From Hydrogenophilales bacterium 16-64-46 (GTDB lineage Bacteria; Pseudomonadota; Gammaproteobacteria; Burkholderiales; Thiobacillaceae), in contig NCGY01000010.1 in NCBI GenBank assembly GCA_002281775.1, positions 1 through 64,000 on the forward strand: a stretch of DNA of 64,000 nucleotides. Reading direction: 5' to 3'. Of this stretch, positions 26,155 to 34,962 are shown one piece after another. A program made the translations under genes and the position numbers. The notes below the pieces were generated by a model that saw only the letters and a program-made list of their open reading frames with translations, ran no database searches and was not told where the DNA came from. Positions within the stretch are counted from its first letter, which is position 1, and each line of letters starts with the position of its first letter.

Positions 26155-26382
26155 ATGGCAACGGCGATCCCGCTCGCCCCCGCAATCGAATAGCGTCTGG
26201 ACAAGCTGTCCGCACAGACAGGTCGAACCAGGGCGTATTACCTACGCGAGCTGGTTGCGAAGGGTCTGGACGATCTGGAAGACTACTACCTGGCTGCCGC
26301 AACAATGGAGCGCGTGCGCAAAGGCAAAGAGCGCCACTACTCTCTGGAGGAAGCGGAGCGCGATCTTGGTCTGGCGGATTGA
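26155..26382 (+). pseudogene. Ribbon-helix-helix (RelB-type) antitoxin with amber stop
   Basis: From the ATG at 26155 the frame reads MATAIPLAPAIE, then TAG at codon 13 (26191-26193), and continues as RLDKLSAQTGRTRAYYLREL ... MERVRKGKERHYSLEEAERDLGLAD to a TGA. The composite is a typical RHH/RelB-family antitoxin, in which the codon after IE is usually CAG or GAG, so one base change explains the stop. The remainder of the frame is well preserved, suggesting recent inactivation. A damaged toxin gene overlaps its 3' end. Confidence 0.75.
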
Positions 26383-26584
26383 ACTGACGCCTCACGACGT
26401 TAATGCGTGAGCGTCTGGCTACGCTGGACGGCCCGCGCAGCATGGGAAAACCCTGACGGGGACGCAACTCGGCGCTTATTGGCGGTGCCGAGTGAGCGAC
26501 TACCGGATCATTTGCAATATTCAGGATGGGGCACTATGCATCCTGAATGTCGAAATGGGGAACCGGCGGGATATTTATCGGTAA
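26366..26584 (+). pseudogene. RelE/ParE-type toxin relic
   Basis: Starting at a TTG inside the antitoxin end, the frame reads VWRIELTPHDV and then breaks. A second frame reads RLATLDGPRSMGKP, and the first frame resumes as GTQLGAYWRCRVSDYRIICN and GNRRDIYR before TAA. These are, in order, the N-terminal, middle and C-terminal pieces of RelE toxins. About 20 residues between the first two pieces are missing, and there are two frameshifts. The toxin is dead, consistent with the loss of its antitoxin. Confidence 0.75.
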
Positions 26585-26640
26585 GCGACGCAGGGCACCC
26601 GGAGTCGACCTGCCTGGAAAACCCGTCCCGCCATCTTCAT

Positions 26641-28023
26641 TCAATACGCGTTCTGGTCGCGCCAGGCAACGACGAGCGTCTTGCCGATGATCATCAGATC
26701 GAACATCAGCGACCAGTTGCGCATGTAGTCGATGTCGTACTGGATGCGGGCGCGCATTTTGTCGAGGGTTTCGGTTTCGCCCCTGAGGCCGTTGACCTGG
26801 GCCCAGCCGGTGATGCCTGGCTTGACCTTGTGGCGCAGCATGTAGCCCTTGATCAGTTTGCGGTACTGCTCGTTGTGGGAAACGGCGTGGGGGCGCGGGC
26901 CGACGACGCTCATGCGGCCCTGCAGCACGTTGATGAACTGAGGCAGTTCGTCGAGCGAGGTCTTGCGGATGAAGGCACCGAAGCGGGTGATGCGCTTGTC
27001 GCTGCGCCCCGCCTGCTTCACCTGCTCACCGTCTTCACACACGGTCATGGAGCGGAATTTGTAGATGAGGATTTCCTGGCCGTCGAGTCCGTAGCGGCGC
27101 TGCTTGAAGATGATGGGACCGGGCGAGGAGAGCTTCACGCCAAGGGCGACGATGAGCAGGATGGGCCAGATCATGAACAGGATGAGGCTGGCGATGACGA
27201 CATCGCTGATGCGTTTGCCGATGCCGGAGACGCCCAGGGTGGGCGATTCGGTGAGGGCGACCACGGGCATGCCCTGTATGTGGTCGACGCGGGCCTGGAT
27301 GAGGTCGGAGACGAAGATGTCGGGGACGAAGTAGACCGAGGCGGTGGTGTCACGCAAGGCGTCGAGCAGACTCAAAGTGCGCGGCTGCGAGGCCATCGGC
27401 AGGGTGATGTAGACGAGGTCGATGTTGTTCTCGTTGACGTAGCCTGGGATGTCGGCGAGTTTGCCCAGCAATCTGGCGGGGTCGACAAGCGCGGTGCGCG
27501 CCATCGCGCGATCGTCGAAAAAACCCACCACGTCGACGCCCAGGGCGCTGTCGTTGGCAAAACGGCCGCGCAGTTCGGTGCCCAGATGCCCCGCCCCGAC
27601 GACGATGGCGCGCCGCCTGCCGCCTTCCAGCAACAGCAGGCGCGGCAGGAGCTTGCGAACGACGCGGTGGGCACCGTACATGGCTACGGGGGTGATGAGC
27701 ATCCACGCCATGACAAGCTTGGGCGGAAACCATTCGAGGTAACCGGTGGAAAAGCCGAACAGGAGGATCAGGCCGGAGAGGAAGAACCACGGCATGACGA
27801 CTTCGTTCCAGAAGGCGCGTAGGGTGACTTCGGGCCACTTGCCGGGGAAGGTCAGGGTGAAGACGATGAGGGCGAGGATGGGGTAAGGCCCCTTGAACGG
27901 CTCGCCAAAGTAGAGGGCGCAGCCGATCAGCACCAGTACGGCGACGAGCGGATCGAGCAGGATCTTGGTCAGCGAGACAACAGAAAGCTGCTGCCTGAAT
28001 AGCCACTGATTATGGTTCGTCAT
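26641..28023 (-). CDS. epsB: EpsB, undecaprenyl-phosphate glucose phosphotransferase
   Basis: This 460-residue initiating enzyme of EPS synthesis transfers a sugar-1-phosphate (probably glucose) to undecaprenyl phosphate. The N-terminal third has four membrane helices. A CoA-binding-like Rossmann segment (AIVVGAGHLGTELRGRFAND) follows, then a fifth helix (VVIASLILFMIWPILLIVAL). The C-terminal PNPT domain carries IFKQRRYGLDGQEILIYKFR, SLDELPQFINVLQGRMSVVG and PGITGWAQVNGLRGE. It is separated from epsD by the FadL-like gene, a PEP-CTERM gene and relBE relics. A weak sigma-54-like match lies about 90 bases upstream of its start. Confidence 0.92.
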   Translation of the reverse strand: MTNHNQWLFRQQLSVVSLTKILLDPLVAVLVLIGCALYFGEPFKGPYPILALIVFTLTFPGKWPEVTLRAFWNEVVMPWFFLSGLILLFGFSTGYLEWFPPKLVMAWMLITPVAMYGAHRVVRKLLPRLLLLEGGRRRAIVVGAGHLGTELRGRFANDSALGVDVVGFFDDRAMARTALVDPARLLGKLADIPGYVNENNIDLVYITLPMASQPRTLSLLDALRDTTASVYFVPDIFVSDLIQARVDHIQGMPVVALTESPTLGVSGIGKRISDVVIASLILFMIWPILLIVALGVKLSSPGPIIFKQRRYGLDGQEILIYKFRSMTVCEDGEQVKQAGRSDKRITRFGAFIRKTSLDELPQFINVLQGRMSVVGPRPHAVSHNEQYRKLIKGYMLRHKVKPGITGWAQVNGLRGETETLDKMRARIQYDIDYMRNWSLMFDLMIIGKTLVVAWRDQNAY

Positions 28024-28109
28024 TGTTTTCGAGTTATAGGGATCCGGCGCGGCCGGACTGCCTCAGGCATCCCGATTATCCGCCAAAGCCCCCGGCCGCG
28101 CCAGAAGGC

Positions 28110-28125
28110 AGCACGAGGGACGCCC
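28110..28125 (-). promoter_or_regulatory. Weak sigma-54-like match upstream of epsB
   Basis: The minus strand reads GGGCGTCCCTCGTGCT: GG and GC are correctly spaced, but the -12 element is GTGCT rather than TTGCT. It is included because its distance from the epsB start (about 75-90 bases) matches the stronger sites in this locus. Confidence 0.3.
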
Positions 28126-28143
28126 TTGTCTGCCAAAAACCGG

Positions 28144-28177
28144 AAAAAAAATGGCTTCCCTGAGGAAGCCATTTTTT
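28144..28177 (-). terminator. Bidirectional-looking terminator after second PEP-CTERM gene
   Basis: A perfect stem, ATGGCTTCC / GGAAGCCAT with a four-base loop, is flanked by A and T runs on both sides. It lies 14 bases beyond the stop of the PEP-CTERM gene at 28191-28919. The T-run on the minus strand makes it an intrinsic terminator for that gene. Confidence 0.9.
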
Positions 28178-28190
28178 GCAGCAGATGCGC

Positions 28191-28919
28191 TTAGACGCGG
28201 CTGCTGCGACGGCGTGCCATGAAACCGACCAGGCCCAGGCTGGCAAGCAGCATGGCGTAGGTTTCGGGCTCGGGCACCGGGGTGGTGACGACCGCAACCG
28301 AGACGAATTTCTTCTCGATGAAGGAAATGCTGCTCGGCTCGAAGCTGGCGGCGAGCAGGATGTTCTCGACCGTCAGGTTGACACTCGAGACCAGGCCGTC
28401 GCTGCCGCCCCAGGCAGCCGGGATACCGACGCCGGCGTCGGCCGACCAGGAGGTGGTCGAGAAGCCGGCCAGGGTGGTGAGGGCGGTCAGCGGGGCATCG
28501 GCAACGATGCTGCTGACGGAGGAATCAACCGGATCGTCTAGGTCGCGGACGATGAGCTGGCCGCCGACTGCGACGCCTTCACCACCCGTGAAATCGCTGT
28601 TGATGTTGAAGTAGTCGCCGCCTTCGACCACTGCCGCGCCGGAGATTTCGTAACCGGTGTTGGCCGTGACATCGATGTTGATGGTTTCGGACGTGATCAT
28701 GAAACCATCGTCGCTGGAAACGGCCTTGAAGTCGGTGGGGGTGAAGTACAGGGAATCGCCGACGACGGTGGGGGTGCCGAAGAGCCCCAGCAGGGCATCG
28801 TCGAAGGTGAAGCTGACGGTGTCACCGACGAGGGTGACCGACACGGCGGACGCCGGCGCGGCCGTCAGGCCGAGTACGAGCGCGAGGCCCGTCGCCTGGA
28901 TAAGTTTGGTACCAATCAT
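28191..28919 (-). CDS. PEP-CTERM sorting-domain protein
   Basis: This 242-residue secreted protein has a signal peptide (ATGLALVLGLTAAPASA) and a beta-rich Asp/Thr/Ser body. The C-terminal tail is canonical: PVPEPETYAMLLASLGL, VGFMA, then an Arg-rich end. It is a predicted exosortase B substrate, released at the surface or into the EPS matrix. It lies between epsB and the pilSR block, with a strong terminator downstream and a sigma-54-like promoter upstream. The body has no recognisable catalytic motif. Confidence 0.9.
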   Translation of the reverse strand: MIGTKLIQATGLALVLGLTAAPASAVSVTLVGDTVSFTFDDALLGLFGTPTVVGDSLYFTPTDFKAVSSDDGFMITSETINIDVTANTGYEISGAAVVEGGDYFNINSDFTGGEGVAVGGQLIVRDLDDPVDSSVSSIVADAPLTALTTLAGFSTTSWSADAGVGIPAAWGGSDGLVSSVNLTVENILLAASFEPSSISFIEKKFVSVAVVTTPVPEPETYAMLLASLGLVGFMARRRSSRV

Positions 28920-29003
28920 GATGATCCTCTCAATAAGCCTGGTGGTGGGGTAGTGCGTTGCTGCCTTGCTCCGACCGGTGATTTTTTATAGTCAGAAAGC
29001 ACC

Positions 29004-29020
29004 ATGCAAAATATATGCCG
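29004..29020 (-). promoter_or_regulatory. Sigma-54-like promoter upstream of second PEP-CTERM gene
   Basis: The minus strand reads CGGCATATATTTTGCAT, with GGCAT at -24 and TTTTGCA at -12 in exact register. Transcription would begin about 74 bases before the ATG at 28919. Confidence 0.6.
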
Positions 29021-29171
29021 GAATATGCAAACCCTTGAATTCAAAGAAGCGGGAAACAAGAAGCGCTTCAACCTGTAAAGAAAGTCGACAAATCCCGCAG
29101 TGCCCGCACACGACTTGTTGTATGGACACGCATGATATTCTGCGGCTCAAGTATTTCCGGGGTATGAAATC

Positions 29172-29393
29172 TTGAAGCTGATTTTCATCGTGCTGGTCGT
29201 GGTGGTCGCGCTCCTGGCACTGCGCGCCTATCAGCGTGCGCAGCGCAGACCGCCGCCTGCCTCCGCCCCCGCCGAGTCCGAGGACATGGTGAAGTGCGTT
29301 TATTGCCAGGTGAACTTGCCGCGCAGCGAGGCCCTGTATTCCGGCCGGCAATTCTACTGCTGCCCCGAGCACCGGCAACGCCACCAGCAATGA
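29172..29393 (+). CDS. PP0621-family small membrane/zinc-ribbon-like protein
   Basis: This 73-residue protein has an N-terminal membrane helix (LIFIVLVVVVALLALRAY), then a linker and a cysteine cluster (VKCVYCQVNLP ... FYCCPEHRQRH) that may bind a metal. It matches the PP0621 family routinely found in front of pilS in beta- and gammaproteobacteria; its function is unknown. The start is TTG, following a tiny MKS reading frame. Its TGA overlaps the pilS ATG, so translation is coupled. Confidence 0.8.
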   Translation: MKLIFIVLVVVVALLALRAYQRAQRRPPPASAPAESEDMVKCVYCQVNLPRSEALYSGRQFYCCPEHRQRHQQ

Positions 29394-30958
29394 AGGCGGC
29401 TACGGCCCGCCCGGACGCGCAGGGCTATTTCGCCTCGCACTGGCGCAGCCTCGACTACTTCAATCTTTACCGGCTGACGCTGGCAGTGGCGCTGGTGTTC
29501 ACCGGCGTTCTGTTCGAGAACTCGGACATGTTCTCGACGCCGGATGGCCGGGCCTTCCAGACTTACGCTTTCGCCTATCTCATCGCTGCCGCCCTGTTCG
29601 TGCTGGGTATCCGCGCGCGCTGGCCGGGCTTCGAAGCGCAGTTGAGCACGCATATCGTCGCCGACATCCTCTTCACGATCCTGCTGATGGGGGCAAGCGC
29701 GCGCTTGTCCAACGGGCTCGGGCTGCTGCTGGTCATCTCGATTGCTTCGGGTGGTCTGGTCGGCAGCGGGCGGCTCACCCTGCTGTATGCGGCGATCGCG
29801 TCGATCGCGCTGCTGTTGCAGCACAGCGCGAGCCTGCTCGACGGCGTCATGCGCACGGACAATTTCGTTCAGGTGGGCCTCTTGTGCGCGGGCTATTTCG
29901 CCATCGGCTGGCTGGCGCACACGCTGACCCAGCGCGCGCTGCGATCCGAACACCTGGCGCAGCGCCAGGCCGAGGAACTGGCCCTGCTCAACCGCATCAA
30001 CGCGCTCGCCATCGAAAACTCGCCGGAAGGCCTGCTCGCCCTGGCCGGCAATGGCACGATCCGCCATGTCAGCGCGCGGGCGCGCGCCCTGCTGGGCATC
30101 ACTGAGTTCCAGCCCGGCCAGACGCGGCTGACGGAGTGCGCCCCCGACCTGGCGGCGGCCCTGCCCACGCAATGCCGGCAGCGCGAGTCGCAGACGCTGG
30201 CCCTCGGACGCATCCGCTTGCGGGTACGCTGCATTCCGCTGGCCGCGCCGGACGACAGCCGGATCCTGATGCTGGAAGATCTGGGGCAGGCCGAACAGGC
30301 CGCGCAGCGGCTGAAGCTTGCCGCCCTGGGCCGCCTGACCGCCAATCTCGCGCACGAGATCCGCAATCCGCTTTCGGCCATCGGACAGGCAGCCCAACTG
30401 TTGCAGGAGGACGCGCACGCGCCGGTGCAGGTGAGACTCACGGCCATCATCGGCAACAACGTGCGGCGTCTGGATCGCCTGGTGGAGGAGGTGCTGACGC
30501 TGAATCGCCGCGACCGGCTGAATCCGGCCGTGTTCGACGCTGCCGCGTTGCGGACGCTGGTCGAGGAATTGCGCCAGACTGAAGAAATCCCGCCTGAAGC
30601 CGTCATTGTCGCCATGGACGATGACCTGCGTTTCCGCTTCGACCCCGATCATTTGCGCCAGATCGCCTGGAACCTGTTGCGCAACGCCTGGCGTTTCTCC
30701 TCGCGACGTCCGGGCAGCCTGCGGGTCGAGGCGCACACCGCGAACGGCCTCGTGCAACTGGATATCGCCGATGACGGGCCCGGCGTGTCGCCCGACGACC
30801 AGGCACAACTCTTCGAGCCCTTCTTCACCACCGACGCGCAGGGAACCGGCCTCGGCCTGTTCCTCGCCCGCGAGCTGGCGGAGGCCAATCATGCCAGCCT
30901 GAGCTATCTGCCAGGCCAGGGTGCCCGCTTCCGTCTGAGTCTGGCCACGACAGCCTGA
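29390..30958 (+). CDS. pilS: PilS, sensor histidine kinase
   Basis: This 522-residue kinase has about six N-terminal membrane helices (residues 28-178) and a PAS-like segment (about 200-300). The HisKA phosphoacceptor is His322 in NLAHEIRNPLSAIGQ. The HATPase_c domain carries N-box WNLLRNAWRFS, then DDGPGVSPDD and GTGLGLFLARELAEAN. It is expected to phosphorylate the adjacent PilR and so control sigma-54-dependent pilin transcription. The six-helix input and PP0621 neighbour favour PilS over the GAF-containing PrsK of XrtA loci. The pilA gene is not in the window. Confidence 0.88.
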   Translation: MKAATARPDAQGYFASHWRSLDYFNLYRLTLAVALVFTGVLFENSDMFSTPDGRAFQTYAFAYLIAAALFVLGIRARWPGFEAQLSTHIVADILFTILLMGASARLSNGLGLLLVISIASGGLVGSGRLTLLYAAIASIALLLQHSASLLDGVMRTDNFVQVGLLCAGYFAIGWLAHTLTQRALRSEHLAQRQAEELALLNRINALAIENSPEGLLALAGNGTIRHVSARARALLGITEFQPGQTRLTECAPDLAAALPTQCRQRESQTLALGRIRLRVRCIPLAAPDDSRILMLEDLGQAEQAAQRLKLAALGRLTANLAHEIRNPLSAIGQAAQLLQEDAHAPVQVRLTAIIGNNVRRLDRLVEEVLTLNRRDRLNPAVFDAAALRTLVEELRQTEEIPPEAVIVAMDDDLRFRFDPDHLRQIAWNLLRNAWRFSSRRPGSLRVEAHTANGLVQLDIADDGPGVSPDDQAQLFEPFFTTDAQGTGLGLFLARELAEANHASLSYLPGQGARFRLSLATTA

Positions 30959-30959
30959 C

Positions 30960-32276
30960 ATGACGCCGCCGCCCCGCATTCTTCTGGTCGACGACGAGGC
31001 CGACCTGCTGGACCTGATGGAGCTGGCGCTGGCACGCATGGGGCTGGATACCGACCGGGCCGCCAGCGTGGCCGAGGCCCGCGCCCGGCTGGAGAACGCC
31101 CGTTACGACCTGTGCCTCACCGACATGCGCCTGGGCGACGGCGAGGGCCTGGCGGTGATCGAGGCCGCAAGCGCGCTGCCCGCGCCGGTGCCGGTGGCCG
31201 TCATCACCGCTTTCGGCAACGCCGGCAACGCCGTCGCCGCGCTCAAGGCGGGGGCGTTCGACTATCTGGCCAAACCGGTCGCGCTCGACCAGTTGCGCGC
31301 ATTGGTCAAATCGGCCCTGAAGGTTCCCGCCGCCAGTGCTCACGACGCGGGGGCAGGCGTACTGATCGGCGAGTCCGAGGCGATGCGGGAGATTCGTGCC
31401 CGCATCGGCAAGCTCGCCCGCACACAGGCACCGGTCCACATCTCGGGTGAATCGGGCAGCGGCAAGGAACTCGCCGCCCGCCTGATCCACAGCCAGGGTA
31501 GCCGCGCCGACCGCGCCTTCGTCGCCGTGAACTGCGGCGCGATTCCCGAAACGCTCATGGAAAGCGAATTTTTCGGCTATCGCAAGGGGGCTTTCACCGG
31601 TGCCGACAGCGAGCGCGAGGGCTATTTCCAGGCCGCCAGCGGCGGCACGCTGTTCCTCGACGAGGTGGCCGACCTGCCGCTGTCGATGCAGGTCAAGCTG
31701 CTGCGCGCGCTACAGGAGAAAAGAGTGCGCCGGCTGGGCGGCACAGCCGAGGAAGCGGTGGATGTGCGCATCATCAGCGCCACCCATCAGAATCTGGGGG
31801 CGCTGGTCGAGGCAGGGCGCTTCCGCCAGGATTTGTACTACCGGCTGAACGTCATCGATCTGCTCATGCCCGGCCTGCGTGATCGCCGACAGGACATCTT
31901 GCCGCTGGCACGCGCGATCCTCGACCGGATGGGCGCGCACGACGCCAGGCTGGACAGCGAGGCCGAGCGCGCGCTGATGGGCTACGCTTTTCCGGGCAAC
32001 GTGCGCGAACTGGAAAATATCCTCGAACGCGCACTGGCGCTGTGCGACAAGCACCGCATTGGTGCAGCCGACCTCAACCTGGCCCCTGCTGTCCCCGCAG
32101 CCAGCCCCGCGCCAGGCTCGCCCTATCCCCTGCAGGACTACCTCGACCAGGTGGAGCGCGCCGCCATCCTCGGTGCGCTGGAACAGACCCACCACAACAA
32201 GACGGCGGCCGCGCGCGTGCTGGGCATCAGTTTCCGCAGCCTGCGCTATCGGCTGGAGCGACTGGGCATAGACTGA
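30960..32276 (+). CDS. pilR: PilR, sigma-54-dependent response regulator
   Basis: This 438-residue NtrC-family activator has a receiver domain with LLVDDEAD and phosphoacceptor Asp55 ([10 protein letters not shown]). The AAA+ domain has Walker A GESGSGKE, the sigma-54 contact loop GAFTGA and Walker [14 protein letters not shown]. The C-terminal Fis-type helix-turn-helix is [20 protein letters not shown]. It starts one base after the pilS stop. It is the only sigma-54 activator encoded here, so besides pilin control it is a candidate regulator of the sigma-54-like EPS promoters nearby (inference). Confidence 0.9.
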   Translation: MTPPPRILLVDDEADLLDLMELALARMGLDTDRAASVAEARARLENARYDLCLTDMRLGDGEGLAVIEAASALPAPVPVAVITAFGNAGNAVAALKAGAFDYLAKPVALDQLRALVKSALKVPAASAHDAGAGVLIGESEAMREIRARIGKLARTQAPVHISGESGSGKELAARLIHSQGSRADRAFVAVNCGAIPETLMESEFFGYRKGAFTGADSEREGYFQAASGGTLFLDEVADLPLSMQVKLLRALQEKRVRRLGGTAEEAVDVRIISATHQNLGALVEAGRFRQDLYYRLNVIDLLMPGLRDRRQDILPLARAILDRMGAHDARLDSEAERALMGYAFPGNVRELENILERALALCDKHRIGAADLNLAPAVPAASPAPGSPYPLQDYLDQVERAAILGALEQTHHNKTAAARVLGISFRSLRYRLERLGID

Positions 32277-32294
32277 ACCGGCGTCCTCGCCGCC

Positions 32295-33473
32295 CTACTC
32301 CGTCAGAAACATCGCCAGCAGGTCGTTCAGGAAACGCTGCCCCAGCAGCGTGGGCTTGAGCTGCACGGGGTCTGGCACTAGCAAGCCGCGGGCGCGCGCC
32401 TGTTGCAGCGCGGCGGCGCACACGACGAGCGGCAGGCCGGTGCGTTCCTCGAACAGCGCGGCGGGCACGCCGTCAACGAGGCGCAGGACGTTCATCATGA
32501 ATTCGAACGGCAGGTCGCTGCGGCCGACGGCGCGCATGTCGGCGATGTGGCTGTGTGTGCGTACAGCGTCCATGTACTGCTGCGGATGCTTGGTGCGCAT
32601 TTGCCGCACGATGCGGTCGTGAAAGCTCAGTTTGGAATGGGCACCTGCGCCGATGCCGAGGTAGTCGCCAAACTGCCAGTAGTTGAGGTTGTGGCGACAG
32701 GCGTGGCCGGGTTTTGCATAGGCGGAGGTTTCGACCTGTTGCAAACCGGCGTCGGCAAGCCGGGCATGGAGGGCCTGCTGCATGTCGGCGGCGAGGTCGT
32801 CGTCGGGCAGCTTGGGCGGGGCGGTATGGCCGAAGGGGGTGTTGGGTTCGAGGGTGAGGTGGTAGGCGGACAGGTGCGGCGGCTGGAAGCTGAGCGCGGT
32901 CTGGATGTCGGCCATCGCCTCGTCGAGCGACTGGTCGGGCAGCGCAACCATCAGGTCGAGGTTGAAGGTGTCGAAGTGGGTGGCGGCGAGTTCGGCGGCG
33001 CGGCGCGCTTCGGCATCGTCGTGGATGCGGCCCAGCGCTTTCAGGTGACGCGGGTTGAAGCTCTGGATGCCGAGCGAGACGCGGTTGACGCCGGCCTCGC
33101 GAAAGCCCCGGAATTTGCCGGTTTCAACCGTGCCCGGGTTGGCTTCCAGCGTGATTTCAGCAGTGGGCAAGAGCGGCGTGAGCGTGCGCACACCGGTGAG
33201 GATGCGGTCGATACCGTCCGCCGAAAACAGACTGGGCGTGCCGCCGCCGAAAAACACGCTGTGGATCTTGCGGCCCCAGATGTCGGGCAGGGCGTGTTCC
33301 AGGTCGGCGAGCAGGGCGTCGATGTAGGCGGCTTCGGGAATATTTTGCGCGGCGTGCGAGTTGAAGTCGCAGTAGGGGCATTTCTTCACGCACCACGGCA
33401 GATGAATATAAAGCGCCAGCGGCGGCGACACGCGCACGCCGCCGCTGGCGAGCCGCACGACGGACTCAGCCAA
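32295..33473 (-). CDS. hemW: HemW, radical SAM heme chaperone
   Basis: This 392-residue radical SAM protein has the C-x3-C-x2-C cluster at Cys28, Cys32 and Cys35 (LPWCVKKCPYCDFNSH). It also carries FFGGGTPSLFSADGI, the SAM-contacting region EANPGTVE and the C-terminal HemW domain (ADMRAVGRSDLPFEFMMNVL). HemW delivers heme to respiratory enzymes and is not a true coproporphyrinogen oxidase. The TTG start overlaps the end of rdgB; a GTG at 33458 is an alternative. It converges with pilR, leaving 18 bases between stops. Confidence 0.92.
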   Translation of the reverse strand: MAESVVRLASGGVRVSPPLALYIHLPWCVKKCPYCDFNSHAAQNIPEAAYIDALLADLEHALPDIWGRKIHSVFFGGGTPSLFSADGIDRILTGVRTLTPLLPTAEITLEANPGTVETGKFRGFREAGVNRVSLGIQSFNPRHLKALGRIHDDAEARRAAELAATHFDTFNLDLMVALPDQSLDEAMADIQTALSFQPPHLSAYHLTLEPNTPFGHTAPPKLPDDDLAADMQQALHARLADAGLQQVETSAYAKPGHACRHNLNYWQFGDYLGIGAGAHSKLSFHDRIVRQMRTKHPQQYMDAVRTHSHIADMRAVGRSDLPFEFMMNVLRLVDGVPAALFEERTGLPLVVCAAALQQARARGLLVPDPVQLKPTLLGQRFLNDLLAMFLTE

Positions 33474-34065
33474 TGCGACCCAGCGCCTTCAGTTTGCTGA
33501 CCAGATCGCGCAGCGCCTGGCCGCGATGGCTGACGCTGTTCTTGCTGTCTTCGTCGAGCTCGGCACCGGTCTGGCCGAATTGCGGCACGAGAAAATACGG
33601 GTCGTAGCCAAAGCCATGATCACCGCGCGGGGTATCGATGATTTCACCATGCCAGTGGCCTTCGGCGATCACCGGTTCGGGGTCGTCGGGGTGACGCACG
33701 TAAACCATGACGCAGGTGTAGTGCGCGCGTCGTTCAGGCACGTCTTTCAGGTCGGCGATGAGCTTGGCGTTGTTGCGCACGTCGGATTTGGGTTCGCCGG
33801 CGTAGCGTGCGGACTGCACGCCGGGCGCGCCACCGAGCGCGTCGACGCACAGGCCCGAGTCGTCGGCCAGCGCGGGCAGGCCGCTCACGCGGCTGGCATG
33901 GCGCGCCTTGGCAAGGCAGTTTTCGACGAAGGTGACGTGGGGCTCGGGGCAGTCGGGCACGTTGAATGCCGACTGCGGCACGGCCTCGATGCCGAAGGGC
34001 GCGAGGATGCGCCCGATTTCGCGCAGCTTGCCGGCGTTGCCCGAGGCGATGACGAGGGTGCTCAT
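33466..34065 (-). CDS. rdgB: RdgB, non-canonical purine NTP pyrophosphatase
   Basis: This 199-residue house-cleaning enzyme hydrolyses dITP, ITP and XTP to monophosphates. Family motifs are [15 protein letters not shown] at the N-terminus, [35 protein letters not shown] and SHRGQALR. The ATG at 34063-34065 overlaps the rph stop (ATGA), which fixes the start; the long frame upstream merely reads through rph. It is encoded in the common rph-rdgB-hemW order. Confidence 0.95.
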   Translation of the reverse strand: MSTLVIASGNAGKLREIGRILAPFGIEAVPQSAFNVPDCPEPHVTFVENCLAKARHASRVSGLPALADDSGLCVDALGGAPGVQSARYAGEPKSDVRNNAKLIADLKDVPERRAHYTCVMVYVRHPDDPEPVIAEGHWHGEIIDTPRGDHGFGYDPYFLVPQFGQTGAELDEDSKNSVSHRGQALRDLVSKLKALGRIG

Positions 34066-34790
34066 GCCTGTAATGCGTTGCGCTGTGCCGTACCGATCTG
34101 CGCAATGCCCGCGCTGGCCAGGTCGAGCAGCGCGCCCAGCATGTCGCGCGAGAACGGCGCGCCTTCGGCGGTGCCCTGCACTTCGACCATGCCGCCGCTG
34201 CCGGTCATCACCACGTTCATGTCGGTGTCGCAGTCGGAATCCTCGGCGTAGTCGAGGTCGAGCACGGGCACGCCCTGCACCACGCCCACCGAGACGGCGG
34301 CGATGCTGTCGGTGAGCGGCGATTCGCTGAGCTTGCCGGCGGCGAGCAGGCCCGCCACGGCGTCGGCGACGGCGACATACGCGCCGCATATGCTGGCGCA
34401 GCGGGTGCCGCCGTCGGCCTGCAGCACGTCGCAATCGAGATGGATGGTGCGCTCGCCGAGCTTTTTCAGATCGACCACGGCGCGCAGGCTGCGGCCGATG
34501 AGACGCTGGATTTCCTGGGTGCGGCCGCTCTGCTTGCCGCGTGCGGCCTCGCGGTCGGTGCGGGTGTGGGTGGAGCGCGGCAACATGCCGTATTCGGCGG
34601 TAACCCAGCCTTCGCCACTGCCCTTTTTGTGCGGCGGCACTTTTTCCAGCACGCTGGCAGTACACAGCACACGGGTATCACCCATGGCCACGAGCACCGA
34701 GCCTTCGGCGTGTTTGGTGTAAGCGCGGGTGAACGACAGGGGGCGCAGCGCGTCGGGCGTGCGGCCACTGGGTCGGGTGAGGGTGGACAT
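34062..34790 (-). CDS. rph: RNase PH
   Basis: This 242-residue phosphorolytic 3'-5' exoribonuclease trims tRNA 3' ends. It shows [55 protein letters not shown] and [20 protein letters not shown], the canonical RNase PH sequence. The ATG at 34788-34790 gives the standard N-terminus; the further upstream frame is not conserved-looking. It is coupled to rdgB by an ATGA overlap. Confidence 0.96.
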   Translation of the reverse strand: MSTLTRPSGRTPDALRPLSFTRAYTKHAEGSVLVAMGDTRVLCTASVLEKVPPHKKGSGEGWVTAEYGMLPRSTHTRTDREAARGKQSGRTQEIQRLIGRSLRAVVDLKKLGERTIHLDCDVLQADGGTRCASICGAYVAVADAVAGLLAAGKLSESPLTDSIAAVSVGVVQGVPVLDLDYAEDSDCDTDMNVVMTGSGGMVEVQGTAEGAPFSRDMLGALLDLASAGIAQIGTAQRNALQA

Positions 34791-34921
34791 GGCAAAACCC
34801 AAAAATAAAAGCGCGATTCTACCGTGTTGATTATTTTCACACGGCGGACCAGTGGACAGGCGGAAGCCCTCCTGAACCTCTTGTCCTCTTGGTGAGATTT
34901 TGAAACCCCTGTCGCAAGGCG

Positions 34922-34952
34922 GCACAGGCGGAAAAAGAAGGCCCCCCTGTGC
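34922..34952 (-). terminator. Possible hairpin downstream of PP2C phosphatase gene
   Basis: Inverted arms GCACAGG / CCTGTGC enclose a 17-base loop just past the phosphatase stop. No T-tract follows on the minus strand, so it is a weak terminator candidate. Confidence 0.3.
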
Positions 34953-34962
34953 AACCCCTTCG

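Noticed and set aside
26155..26382. Readthrough or recoding of TAG in the antitoxin (for example pyrrolysine)
   Set aside because: The partner toxin is also broken by frameshifts, so simple pseudogenisation is the better explanation.
26407..27822. Plus-strand open frame of 471 codons opposite epsB
   Set aside because: Asp/Gly/His-rich antisense shadow of a clearly conserved epsB gene.
29390..32276. PrsK/PrsR (PEP-CTERM-specific two-component pair)
   Set aside because: The kinase has six membrane helices and a PAS-like region rather than a GAF domain, and follows a PP0621 gene, which fits PilS/PilR better.
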